A stretch of 64,000 bases of DNA, taken from contig NZ_JAPIVS010000003.1 in assembly GCF_026239695.1 (NCBI RefSeq), positions 186,001 through 250,000 on the forward strand. Reading direction: 5' to 3'. How positions within the stretch are numbered: the first letter of the stretch is position 1; each line of letters begins with the position of its first letter. Under the pieces are notes generated by a model, which was not told the origin of the DNA, ran no database searches, and worked only from the letters and a program-made list of their open reading frames with translations. The position numbers and the translations under genes are program-made. This stretch comes from Pedobacter sp. MC2016-15. GTDB lineage: Bacteria; Bacteroidota; Bacteroidia; Sphingobacteriales; Sphingobacteriaceae. Below are positions 44,140 through 53,700 of the stretch, piece after piece.

Positions 44140-45180
44140 ATGACCATAAAAAATATCATTGCAGGTACGAGTTTTTGCGCAGTTTTTGTGGCTACAGCGG
44201 CCAGCGCGCAAGATCAGAAAGCACCTGCAAGTGTTTCTCATTTTACGGGAAAGACCTCAGTGAAGATGCATACGGATGCGAAAAATGGATTGGATTGTTC
44301 AGTAGGCAGTGTAAGTTTTGAACCTGGGGCAAGAACCAATTGGCATTCGCACGCCGGCGGTCAGATTTTGCTGATTGAAGAAGGTACGGCCTATTACCAG
44401 GAGAAAGGTAAGCCTAAGAGAATCCTTCATAAAGGTGATCTGGTTACATGTTTACCAAATACGGAGCATTGGCATGGTGCCTCACCGGATAGCCGGATGA
44501 CACATATTGCTATCGGCCCCAATGCCGATAAAGGCCCGGTTGTATGGCTTGGAAAAGTAGGTGATGAGGAATATTTAAAAGGAACCACAATCTCTGGAAG
44601 TAAAGAATTTTTAAGTAAGCGACAGCAGAGCATTGTCGCCATTTCGGCACTGACAGCTAAAGGCGATTTAGCCCTTCTTAAAACTGAATTAAATAAAGGG
44701 CTTGATGCAGGCCTAAGCATCAACGAGAATAAAGAAATTCTGATACAGCTGTATGCTTATTGTGGTTTTCCCCGTAGTCTGAATGCCATAAACACTTTGA
44801 AAACAGTCACTGAAGAAAGAAAGGCTGCCGGAAAGACAGATCCGATCGGAGCAGAACCAGCACTTGTTGATAAGGGGATCGACAAGTACGATCTGGGTAA
44901 GAAGAACCTGCAGAACCTCACTGGGCAACCAGAAACCAGGAAGGCAGGATATGCTCTTTTTGTTCCGGTAATTGAAATATTTCTTAAAGAGCACTTGTTT
45001 GCTGACATTTTCAGCAGGGGAGTGCTGAGCAATCAGGACAGAGAACTGGTAACTGTTGCTGCACTCAGCAGCCTGGGTGGGGTAGAAGCACAGCTTCAGG
45101 GGCATCTGGCGATTGCCAGGAAAACTGGGTTAAGTGATGATCAGCTCAAACAGATGCACGATCTTGTTTCTAACCTTTAA
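44140..45180 (+). CDS. Cupin plus carboxymuconolactone-decarboxylase-like protein
   Basis: A 346-residue secreted protein (signal ending SAQD). The N-terminal cupin has metal ligands in TNWHSHAGGQILLIEEG and LPNTEHWHG. The C-terminal CMD/AhpD-like region spans residues ~165-345 and has two CMD-like halves. The redox CxxC of AhpD is absent (SLGGVEAQLQGHLAIA), so peroxidase activity is unlikely. The fusion is common in Bacteroidota and Proteobacteria; the substrate is unknown. It is coupled to the flavodoxin gene. Confidence 0.9.
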   Translation: MTIKNIIAGTSFCAVFVATAASAQDQKAPASVSHFTGKTSVKMHTDAKNGLDCSVGSVSFEPGARTNWHSHAGGQILLIEEGTAYYQEKGKPKRILHKGDLVTCLPNTEHWHGASPDSRMTHIAIGPNADKGPVVWLGKVGDEEYLKGTTISGSKEFLSKRQQSIVAISALTAKGDLALLKTELNKGLDAGLSINENKEILIQLYAYCGFPRSLNAINTLKTVTEERKAAGKTDPIGAEPALVDKGIDKYDLGKKNLQNLTGQPETRKAGYALFVPVIEIFLKEHLFADIFSRGVLSNQDRELVTVAALSSLGGVEAQLQGHLAIARKTGLSDDQLKQMHDLVSNL

Positions 45181-45184
45181 TACC

Positions 45185-45781
45185 CTAAAATTCTTTAAAA
45201 AGCCCCTGCTCAGTTTTCCTGAAGTAATTCTGATTAAACGTATACAGCATTGGCGCCTTTGTGGATTCAGCATCTGTTTTCAAGCCCTCGGGCTGTAAAA
45301 AATCAGCGATCCCCATCTTTCTGGCAAAGTTACCTCTGTCAAGTTTCTTACCTAAGATCAGCTCATATAGAACCCGAAGTTCTTTCATGGTAAATTTTCC
45401 GGGAAGCAAATGGTATTCTATCGGTTGATAGTTCAAGTCTTCCTTCAATTTTTTCAGTGCTGCCTCAAGCAGCGATGAAAGTTCATCCTGATATTGTATG
45501 GCTTCAGCGAAAGAAATCCACTTTTTGCCTTTATGAATATCAGGACGCTCTCCTGGTTTTACAAGAATATAGTAGTCGAGCGCCAATGTGTTAATTTGGC
45601 GCTCGGTACTTATAGTAGGTAACCTGTTGATAAGACCAGTAAAGGAATTGTCAGAAGCTGAAAAGTGATCCTGGAATTTGGTAGTTGTGCCGGTATCAGA
45701 GCAGGGTAAAATGACCTTTAATTCGTCTTCTGCATAGGAAATGTGTACACCTCGGGCACAAAGTTTTACCACCATTCCCAA
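45185..45781 (-). CDS. NrtR-like regulator with a degenerate NUDIX domain
   Basis: A 198-residue protein. The C-terminal winged helix is clear: LPGKFTMKELRVLYELILGK then LDRGNFARKM is the NrtR signature. The N-terminal ~120 residues align roughly with a NUDIX fold, but the NUDIX box (G-x5-E-x7-RE-x2-EE) is missing and the domain is short. NrtR proteins control NAD or sugar metabolism using an ADP-ribose-type ligand. Here the ligand domain may have changed specificity. It is convergent with the cupin gene. Confidence 0.75.
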   Translation of the reverse strand: MGMVVKLCARGVHISYAEDELKVILPCSDTGTTTKFQDHFSASDNSFTGLINRLPTISTERQINTLALDYYILVKPGERPDIHKGKKWISFAEAIQYQDELSSLLEAALKKLKEDLNYQPIEYHLLPGKFTMKELRVLYELILGKKLDRGNFARKMGIADFLQPEGLKTDAESTKAPMLYTFNQNYFRKTEQGLFKEF

Positions 45782-45874
45782 AATTACTGCATAATTCAGA
45801 CCTGTAAAATATGCAAATCACTGTATTATCTACCAATATTACAGATCTCTAATTTTTTGAGAACTTACGCACTC

Positions 45875-48397
45875 TTACAAGTGTTTTGACAGATAGGCCG
45901 CAGTGCGGCTTATCTTGTTTTTTACAATATCCGCAGGTTTTCCTTCAGCGACAACCTGCCCGCCATCTTCACCGGCGCCGGGGCCAATGTCGATTACCCA
46001 GTCGCTCTCTGCAACCACATCCATATCATGTTCTACCAAAATCACTGTATTGCCGGCATCAACAAGCCTGTTCAACTGCAGGAGCAGCCGTTCTACGTCC
46101 GAAGGATGGAGGCCTGTTGTGGGCTCGTCCAGAATGTATAAGGTCTGCCCGTGTTGTGTACGCTGCAGCTCCGTTGCCAGTTTTATACGCTGTGCTTCGC
46201 CACCGGAAAGTTCCGTTGCAGGCTGGCCTAAGCGTAAGTAGCCCAAACCCACTTCGCGCACTACCTCCAATGCCCGACTGATCGCGGGTTCTTCATCAAA
46301 GAAGGCTGCACCTTCATCAACGGTCATGCCCAGCACTTCAGCAATATTCTTGTCTTTATATTTTACTTCCAGGGTTTTTGGGTTATACCGCGTTCCGCCA
46401 CAGGTGGGGCAGGGGGTGTACACGCTGGGCAGAAATAGTAGCTCTACCATCACCATGCCTTCGCCTTCACAATGCGGACAGCGGCCTTTTGCCACGTTAA
46501 AAGAGAAACGCCCGGCATCGTATTTACGGGATTTGGCGATAGGCGTTGCGGCGAACAGCTTGCGGACATGGTCGAACAAGCCGGTATAGGTTGCCAGATT
46601 GGATCTGGGAGTTCTGCCGATGGGTTTCTGATCAACCACAACGAGTCTCTTTATTGCTTTCATGCCGGAAGTGATCCGCCCGGCGGTGGTGATCACTTCT
46701 GATTGTTCAAGGGGATCTGCTTCTGTATCTGCAGAGATATCCAGTTGTAAGCCCAGGTGTTCAGCGACCAGTTCTACGAGAACCTGGCTCACCAGGCTGC
46801 TCTTGCCAGAACCTGAAACTCCTGTTACACTTGTTAACACGCCGAGGGGAAAGCTGATTTTGAGATCTTTCAGGTTATTCCTTGAGACTCCTTCCAGACG
46901 TAACCACTCTTTTGGTTCGCGTGTCTCTTGTTTTGCATGACGTTGTTCCTGATAGATATAATGTCTGGTGATTGAATCTGCTACGTTTTTGAGTCCTTCC
47001 GGTACGCCGCTGTAAAGAACATGGCCACCGTGTTCACCAGCCTTTGGACCAACGTCTACAATCCAGTCGGCATGGCGGATCACCTCGATTTCATGTTCTA
47101 CCACAAACAGTGAGTTGCCGGCGGCTTTCAGTTTATCAAGGGCTCTCAGCAGCGCTTCGGTGTCTGCCGGATGTAGACCTGCTGAAGGTTCGTCAAGTAC
47201 GTATACCACACCAAAGAGGTTAGAGCGCACCTGTGTTGCCAGTCGTAATCTCTGCAGCTCGCCGGGAGAAAGGGTAGGTGTACTGCGTTCAATGCTGAGG
47301 TAGCCAAGTCCGAGATCGAGCATGACCTGTAATCTCGACAAAAAATCTTCGGTTATTCTTTGGGCCACAACAACTTTCTCCGGAGATTTAGCTGACAACT
47401 GTTTCAATTCTTTTGCCTCGCCACTTGCATAAGGAGCGAAGATGGCTGCAAGTTTATCCAAGGGTAACTCTGATATCTCAGCGATGTCATAGCCCGCAAA
47501 TCTCACAGAAAGAGATTCCTGACGCAGCCGTTTTCCATGGCACAGAGGGCATTCGCTGCTAACCATATACTGACTTACACGCTTTTTCATCAGCGCACTT
47601 TGGGTGTTGGCAAATGTGTGTCGTACGTATCGCTTTGCACCCGTGAAAGTCCCCATATAATCGGGCTGCCTTTTGTTTTTGATAAAGCGGAGGATTTCCT
47701 CATGCGTATATCCGGAATAGACAGGCACTACCGGTTGTTCTTCAGTGAACAGGATCCAATCGCGCTCCTTCTTCGGGAGGTCTTTCCAGGGGATGTCTAT
47801 GTCGTAGCCCATCGTGGTCAGGATGTCGCGCTGATTCTGTCCCTGCCAGGCCGAGGGCCATGCGGCAATGGCCTTTTCCCGGATCGTGAGGGTATCATCA
47901 GGAACCATAGTTTTTTCTGTAATCTCGTATACACGTCCTAAACCGTGGCATTCAGTACATGCACCTTCAGGAGTATTGGGAGAAAAAGATTCTGCATAAA
48001 TGATGTCCTGCCCTGGAGGATAGTTTCCTGCGCGGGAGTATAACATCCGCAGGAGATTGGATAAGGTAGTAACGCTGCCCACAGAAGATCTTGTGCTTGC
48101 TGCACCGCGCTGTTGCTGCAGGGCCACCGCCGGAGGTAAGCCTTCAATTTCGTCGACCTCCGGTATGGCCATCTGGTTGAAGAGCCTGCGGGCATAGGGT
48201 GATACGGACTCCAGGTACCTCCTTTGTGCTTCGGCATACAACGTTCCGAATGCCAGCGAGGATTTGCCCGAGCCGGAAATGCCGGTAAAGACGACCAGGG
48301 CATTCCTGGGAATTTCAAGGTTGACGTTTTTTAAATTATGCTCACGTGCCCCGCGTACACGCACAAATCCGGAAAAATCATTGTTTGCTTTAGTCAT
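45875..48397 (-). CDS. UvrA2-like ABC excinuclease subunit
   Basis: An 840-residue UvrA relative with two ABC modules: Walker A GISGSGKSSLAFGTLYAEA near residue 39 and GVSGSGKSSLVSQVL near 530. It has signatures LSPGELQRLRLA and LSGGEAQRIKLA, and zinc-finger cysteines (CTECHG, CPLCHG, CPHCEG, CPTCGG). It is about 100 residues shorter than UvrA. The segment after the first module passes directly to the first zinc motif, so the UvrB-binding domain seems to be absent. That is the hallmark of class II UvrA (UvrA2), linked to DNA-binding-drug tolerance. Confidence 0.9.
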   Translation of the reverse strand: MTKANNDFSGFVRVRGAREHNLKNVNLEIPRNALVVFTGISGSGKSSLAFGTLYAEAQRRYLESVSPYARRLFNQMAIPEVDEIEGLPPAVALQQQRGAASTRSSVGSVTTLSNLLRMLYSRAGNYPPGQDIIYAESFSPNTPEGACTECHGLGRVYEITEKTMVPDDTLTIREKAIAAWPSAWQGQNQRDILTTMGYDIDIPWKDLPKKERDWILFTEEQPVVPVYSGYTHEEILRFIKNKRQPDYMGTFTGAKRYVRHTFANTQSALMKKRVSQYMVSSECPLCHGKRLRQESLSVRFAGYDIAEISELPLDKLAAIFAPYASGEAKELKQLSAKSPEKVVVAQRITEDFLSRLQVMLDLGLGYLSIERSTPTLSPGELQRLRLATQVRSNLFGVVYVLDEPSAGLHPADTEALLRALDKLKAAGNSLFVVEHEIEVIRHADWIVDVGPKAGEHGGHVLYSGVPEGLKNVADSITRHYIYQEQRHAKQETREPKEWLRLEGVSRNNLKDLKISFPLGVLTSVTGVSGSGKSSLVSQVLVELVAEHLGLQLDISADTEADPLEQSEVITTAGRITSGMKAIKRLVVVDQKPIGRTPRSNLATYTGLFDHVRKLFAATPIAKSRKYDAGRFSFNVAKGRCPHCEGEGMVMVELLFLPSVYTPCPTCGGTRYNPKTLEVKYKDKNIAEVLGMTVDEGAAFFDEEPAISRALEVVREVGLGYLRLGQPATELSGGEAQRIKLATELQRTQHGQTLYILDEPTTGLHPSDVERLLLQLNRLVDAGNTVILVEHDMDVVAESDWVIDIGPGAGEDGGQVVAEGKPADIVKNKISRTAAYLSKHL

Positions 48398-48612
48398 TCA
48401 GAAAAAATTATACTTCCAGCTCTTACCACAAATGAAGGAAGTAAAAGTTTTGGAGAATGGTATAGAGGAATAGTCTAACTGGTATTGATCTCAAAATATG
48501 AAGTGGATATGGGTAGCTAAGCCTGATTTTATTGTGCATTAATTCCTATAATGATGAAATTTGGTATCGTTATTGTTCTGACCGCGTCATTGTTACAACA
48601 TATAAAAACACG

Positions 48613-49104
48613 ATGAAAAAACTTTTTACAATTTTAACTTGTATTGCCCTGTTTGCAGTGACTGCAACAACAGTGAAAGCTCAAAACTACAAAACTGCTC
48701 TAGGCCTTGGTCTTGACTTTGGTGATGGAAGCACTTTGGTAGGCCCATCATTAAGACATCATTTCAGCAGAAATACAGCTTTACAGGCTGAGGTATTGTT
48801 CGGTGGAAACACAACAGTGATCCAGGGTTTTCTGCAGTACAATGCACCTGTGAAGGGCGCTCCGGGACTGGACTGGTATTTAGGTGGTGGACCAAAAATC
48901 CAGATTTATGACAGAGACAGGTATTTCTTTAACGATAACTACACTGCAGTATATCTGGTACCAATGGTTGGTTTAGACTACAAAATTAAAGGTGCGCCAT
49001 TGGCGATTGCTTTTGACTGGAGACCAAGTATCTACATTGGTGACAACCGTTTCCTGGATAGTCAGGCAGGAAGATTTGGAATGGCTTTCCGTTTCGTATT
49101 CTAG
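48613..49104 (+). CDS. Small outer-membrane beta-barrel protein
   Basis: A 163-residue secreted protein (signal MKKLFTILTCIALFAVTATT, then VKAQN). The mature chain alternates hydrophobic and polar residues in about eight strands (ALGLGLDFGDGSTLVGPSLR, ALQAEVLFGGNTTVIQGFLQ) and ends in an aromatic residue (FRFVF), as barrel proteins do. The ATG at 48613 is the first with a signal peptide. Function unknown. A strong terminator follows. Confidence 0.83.
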   Translation: MKKLFTILTCIALFAVTATTVKAQNYKTALGLGLDFGDGSTLVGPSLRHHFSRNTALQAEVLFGGNTTVIQGFLQYNAPVKGAPGLDWYLGGGPKIQIYDRDRYFFNDNYTAVYLVPMVGLDYKIKGAPLAIAFDWRPSIYIGDNRFLDSQAGRFGMAFRFVF

Positions 49105-49124
49105 GTTCAAACGTTATTTTTTTG

Positions 49125-49159
49125 AAAAAAGGTTGTCTATTTTACAGACAACCTTTTTC
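49125..49159 (+). terminator. Intrinsic terminator
   Basis: A stem of AAAAAAGGTTGTCT (49125-49138) with AGACAACCTTTTT (from 49146), a 7-nt loop and T-rich 3' side. It closes the small barrel-protein gene. Confidence 0.85.
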
Positions 49160-49230
49160 ATTTAGGGGCAATGGCTTTTTTGCGACACCTATAGCTGTCA
49201 ATGGTTAAAAAAAATCTTAAATTGCATACA

Positions 49231-50613
49231 ATGATAAAAAGACGGCTATTATTTGCTTGGATTGTGCTCATCACCTGCAGCACCGCTGTTGCACAGCAAA
49301 ACCCGCAGAAACCTAATATTGTATTTATCCTTGCGGATGACCTGGGTTATGGTGATGTAGGCATTTACGGGCAGAAGCAGATCCTTACCCCTAATATAGA
49401 CCAGCTAGCAAAAGAAGGAACTCAATTTACGGACTTCCATGCTGGAGCCCCGGTTTGTTCTCCATCACGCTGTTCTTTGATTACTGGCTTAAATTCAGGT
49501 CATGCGACAATCAGGGGCAACTCCACAGATCATGGCGGCATTGGTGGAAAGAAAGGTAAATCGGTAGTTTACCGTGCCAATATCAGTGATAAAGATTATA
49601 CCATTGGTAACCTGCTTCAGGATGCAGGATACAACACTTCATTGGTAGGCAAATGGCATATTGACGGTTATGATTCTTTAGCCACACCGCTGCAACATGG
49701 TTTTGATCAGTTTAGCGGCTGGCTGATTAACAAGCCTGAAACTTATGCCAGCACGTACTGGCCTGATAAAAGATACCGTAACGGTAAAATCGTGACGATA
49801 GAACAAAATTCAAATGGTAAAAAGGGATATTATGAAACGAACCTTTGTACAGACGAGGCCTTGCAATACCTTCAAAGCCAGAAAAATAGTACAAAGCCCT
49901 TTTTTCTGATGCTGAATTTTAATAATCCACATTCGCCATTGGATGTTCCTGATCAGGCAGTTTTTAAGGATAAAGACTGGCCTGAAGATATGAAAACATA
50001 CGCGGCGATGGTCTATTTTATGGACCAGTCAGTGGGTAAAATCAAGGACTACCTGATTAAAAGTGGTCTGTCCAAAAATACGATCCTGATCTTTACTTCA
50101 GATAATGGTCCAAGATCGGAACCTACCCCTCAGTTATCTGCTGTAGCTGATTTCTTTGACTCCCGTGGTAAATTAAAAGGTTTTAAAAGAGACATGTATG
50201 AAGGTGGCATCAGAGTGCCCTTTGTCGTGTGGTCGCCTCTCCTGAAAAATGCACCCAAGATCAGTAAAGTCCCTGCATATTTCGCTGATATCATGCCGAC
50301 CTTCGCTGATATCGCGGGCAAAAGAGGAGGATATAAATCGGATGGTACCAGTGTTTATCCTGACATGAAGGGTAAGGCTTCGGCAACTGACCGTTTTCTG
50401 TACTGGGAATTTTTTGAGAATGGTTTTGAACAGGCCGTACGTTATGGTAAATGGAAGGCGGTGAAACATAAAGGCAAACTTGAACTGTATAACCTTGATG
50501 AAGATCTGGGGGAGAAGAATGACGTTGCCAGGGCACATCCGGATGTGGTGAAGAAGATTGAAGAGTATCTGCTGACCGCAAGAACGGAGTCGCCATATTG
50601 GTCGGCTAATTAA
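49231..50613 (+). CDS. Secreted S1-family sulfatase
   Basis: A 460-residue sulfatase when started at 49231 (signal MIKRRLLFAWIVLITCSTAV). After KPNIVFILADDLGYGDVG, with metal-binding aspartates, comes CSPSR (Cys76 from this start), the C-x-P-S-R motif whose cysteine becomes formylglycine. LVGKWHIDGY and IFTSDNGP complete the active site. It removes sulfate esters from carbohydrates in the periplasm or on the surface. It is the left-most gene of the polysaccharide cluster. Confidence 0.93.
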   Translation: MIKRRLLFAWIVLITCSTAVAQQNPQKPNIVFILADDLGYGDVGIYGQKQILTPNIDQLAKEGTQFTDFHAGAPVCSPSRCSLITGLNSGHATIRGNSTDHGGIGGKKGKSVVYRANISDKDYTIGNLLQDAGYNTSLVGKWHIDGYDSLATPLQHGFDQFSGWLINKPETYASTYWPDKRYRNGKIVTIEQNSNGKKGYYETNLCTDEALQYLQSQKNSTKPFFLMLNFNNPHSPLDVPDQAVFKDKDWPEDMKTYAAMVYFMDQSVGKIKDYLIKSGLSKNTILIFTSDNGPRSEPTPQLSAVADFFDSRGKLKGFKRDMYEGGIRVPFVVWSPLLKNAPKISKVPAYFADIMPTFADIAGKRGGYKSDGTSVYPDMKGKASATDRFLYWEFFENGFEQAVRYGKWKAVKHKGKLELYNLDEDLGEKNDVARAHPDVVKKIEEYLLTARTESPYWSAN

Positions 50614-50767
50614 TTTTTTACTGTACAGTAATCACATTTGTATGTACTAAGGTCACTTTATCACAGTATATGGTGTATTAGGCCAGTATACTCTTTAAGG
50701 GGCTGAAATTCGACCAGATTTAATCTTTAATTTTGTACTGTTCCTAACCAGTATAAATTTCTTAAGC

Positions 50768-53700
50768 ATGATGAGGTCGCTCTTCCTACTACTTTTGGTG
50801 GGAATCTCCCTGATGGTATACAGCCAGAAGAATGTTCCCGCTGGGGATAAGATTATTCCAGATCTATTATTTGACCGTTTTTCAAATAAGGAGGGTTTGC
50901 CCGACAACCGGATCCGTTCTATCTTCCAGGATAGCAGGGGGTATCTGTGGGTAGGCACCATGAACGGCGTTGGCAAGTATGACGGTTACGGGTTCAAAAA
51001 ATATGACAGTCAGGCTGGTCATTCCGGTATCTCAGGAAACTGGGCTTTTGCCCTTTGCGAGGATGCGGCCGGGAACATCTGGATGGGCACATTGAACGGA
51101 CTCAATGTTTTTGACACCAGGAAAGAAAAGTTCAAAAGCTACAAAAACATTCCTCATGATCACAGTTCGTTGTTTTCCAATAAAATTACAGCTTTACACT
51201 TTGATCCCTCAGGTAAACTTTGGGTAGGAACCAAGGATGGTCTGGCCAGATTTGACCCGCTCACAAACAAGTTTCAGACCTTTAAACAATATCCCTTACA
51301 AAGCTATATCAGCAAAATAATCAAGTCCGAGGGTGACCAGATCTGGATTGCCACAGCAGCAGGGATGGTGCAGTACAATACAAAGACTAATGTTTCTAAT
51401 TTCTACAGGCTTAACCTGAAGCCTGATCCTTACGGGAATTATTTCTGGTCCTTGATGGAAGAGAAAGGAGACCTCTATATCGCCACGGCTACACAAGGAC
51501 TGATCAGGCTGGGATATGATGCGCAGACAGGAAGATACCTGCAGTTTGATGAACTGAAGATATTTCACGAACAGGATCTTTCACATACCGAGGTATTTGA
51601 TCTTTGTAAGTCGCCTTCGGGCGATCTCTGGCTGGCTACCGACCGGGGACTCGTACGAATACAAAAACCAGGTACCACCTCTGCCAGGCTTCATCTGTAC
51701 AAAAATAATCCACTGAACGCCCAGAGCCTAAGTCACAATACCGTTTATCAGGTTTTTATTGACCGTACCAACAACCTTTGGTGCGGAACTGAGATGGGTT
51801 TAAATAAATTGGATCTGAATGCCTTGTCTTTTCAATACTTCACCTTCCAGGACTCCGGATCAGAAGACCAGGTACGCAGTATTTATTCTGTGAATGGTAA
51901 AGATATCTGGATGGGTACAGCAAGGAATGCAATCTATAAGTATAATCTCGTTCAAAATACGACAGAAACCTTTAGGCTCAGCAAATTTCCACAGGCTTTC
52001 AATTCACACAGGTCTATATATGTGGACAGCCAAAACCAGGTCTATATGGGCACGTTGGGTGGTGCACTGGCACTCAACCAGCAGCAACCCGGCAGCTCTC
52101 AGAAAATTAGTGAGGGTGCTGCAGTATTTGCATTTTTAAAAGACAGCAAGGGAAACCTCTGGCTGGGAAAAAATGATGGATTACTGCAAATAAAGAAGGA
52201 TGGTACCCGTGTGAACTATATGCATGACCCTAAAAATCCTTATAGTCTGAGCTCCTCTTTTGTGCGCTCAATCTATGAAGATCATAATGGCAAAATATGG
52301 GTTGGCTTTGAAACCTCGGGACTTAGTTATTTTGATCCACTGACGGATAGATTTACCAGGGTAGCTGGAAATAGGGCAGGGGAGCATGTAGCGGGTAATA
52401 TCATCTACTCCATTGTAGAGCATCCCAGGAATGTGATTTGGGCAGGGTCTGAGGCAGGGCTAAACAAATTGACGCTGCAGGAAGGTCAGCATGGACCTTA
52501 CCAGGTAAGAATCAAAAACTATTTTGAAAAAGATGGCTTATCAGATAAATCTGTCAACGGGATACTCACCGAGAAAGGAAATTTCCTATGGATCAGTTCC
52601 ATCAGGGGGCTATCCAGGATGGATATCGCAAAGGAACAGTTTGAACCCTATTTACCCACATTGAATTTCAGTTTTAGCTGTGCCTATAAATTCAGTTCCC
52701 ACCAGCTGATGTTTGGTACCTCAGATGGGGTGCTGATCTTTGATCCCGATAAGATCTCTTCCAGTCATGTATTGCCGGAGGTAATGATCTCCGACCTGAA
52801 ATTGTTCAATAAGGAGGTGACCATCGACAGCGCTTATAATGGGGAGGTGATCCTTAAACAGAGTCTGAACCACAGCAGGGAGATTTCCCTTGGCTATAAA
52901 AATAATGTATTTACGCTTGGTTTTATCGGCCTCCATTTTTCAGACCCTGCAAACAATTCATATGCGTATCAGATGGAGGGTTTTGATCAGGACTGGATTT
53001 ATACCACCGCCGCTGAACGCTCCATTACATATACCAATCTGGATCCGGGAACGTATTATTTTAAGGTAAAGGCAGCCAATAAGTTTGGCAAATGGAATCA
53101 GCGTCCGGCTGTATTAAAGATTAATATCTTACCACCACCCTGGAAAACCTGGTGGGCCATCACGGGTTATCTGATCCTTTTAACCGGGTTGACACTGATA
53201 TTAACGAGGACTGTCATGAGAAGATCCAAACAGCGTAATGCGCTGGAAACGGAGCGCTTGCTGCGCCAGAAAGATGTGGCTATACATCAGGAGCAACTGA
53301 GCTTCTTCACCAATATTACACACGAACTGCAGACGCCGCTCACGCTGATAAATGGATCAATCGAGCGCTTCTTCTACCGCAACAGCGGCATGGGAAACCA
53401 ACCCAAAGAAGCGTATTTCCTTTCGGTGGTACACCAGCAATCTTCGAGACTCACCTACCTGGTAAACCAATTGCTGGATTTCAGAAAAGCTGAAGCCGGA
53501 CATCTGAAAAGCCAGGAAAGTTATCTGGATGTCTCCAGCCTGCTGTCCAATATTGCGGGGCTGTTTGTACCGCTGTGTGATCAGAAAAACCTGGATTATA
53601 CCATTGAAGTAGAACCCGGTATTGTGGGATGGATGGACAAGGATAAATTGGAAAAAATCATATTTAACCTGCTGTCTAACGCTTTTAAACATTCAGATCT

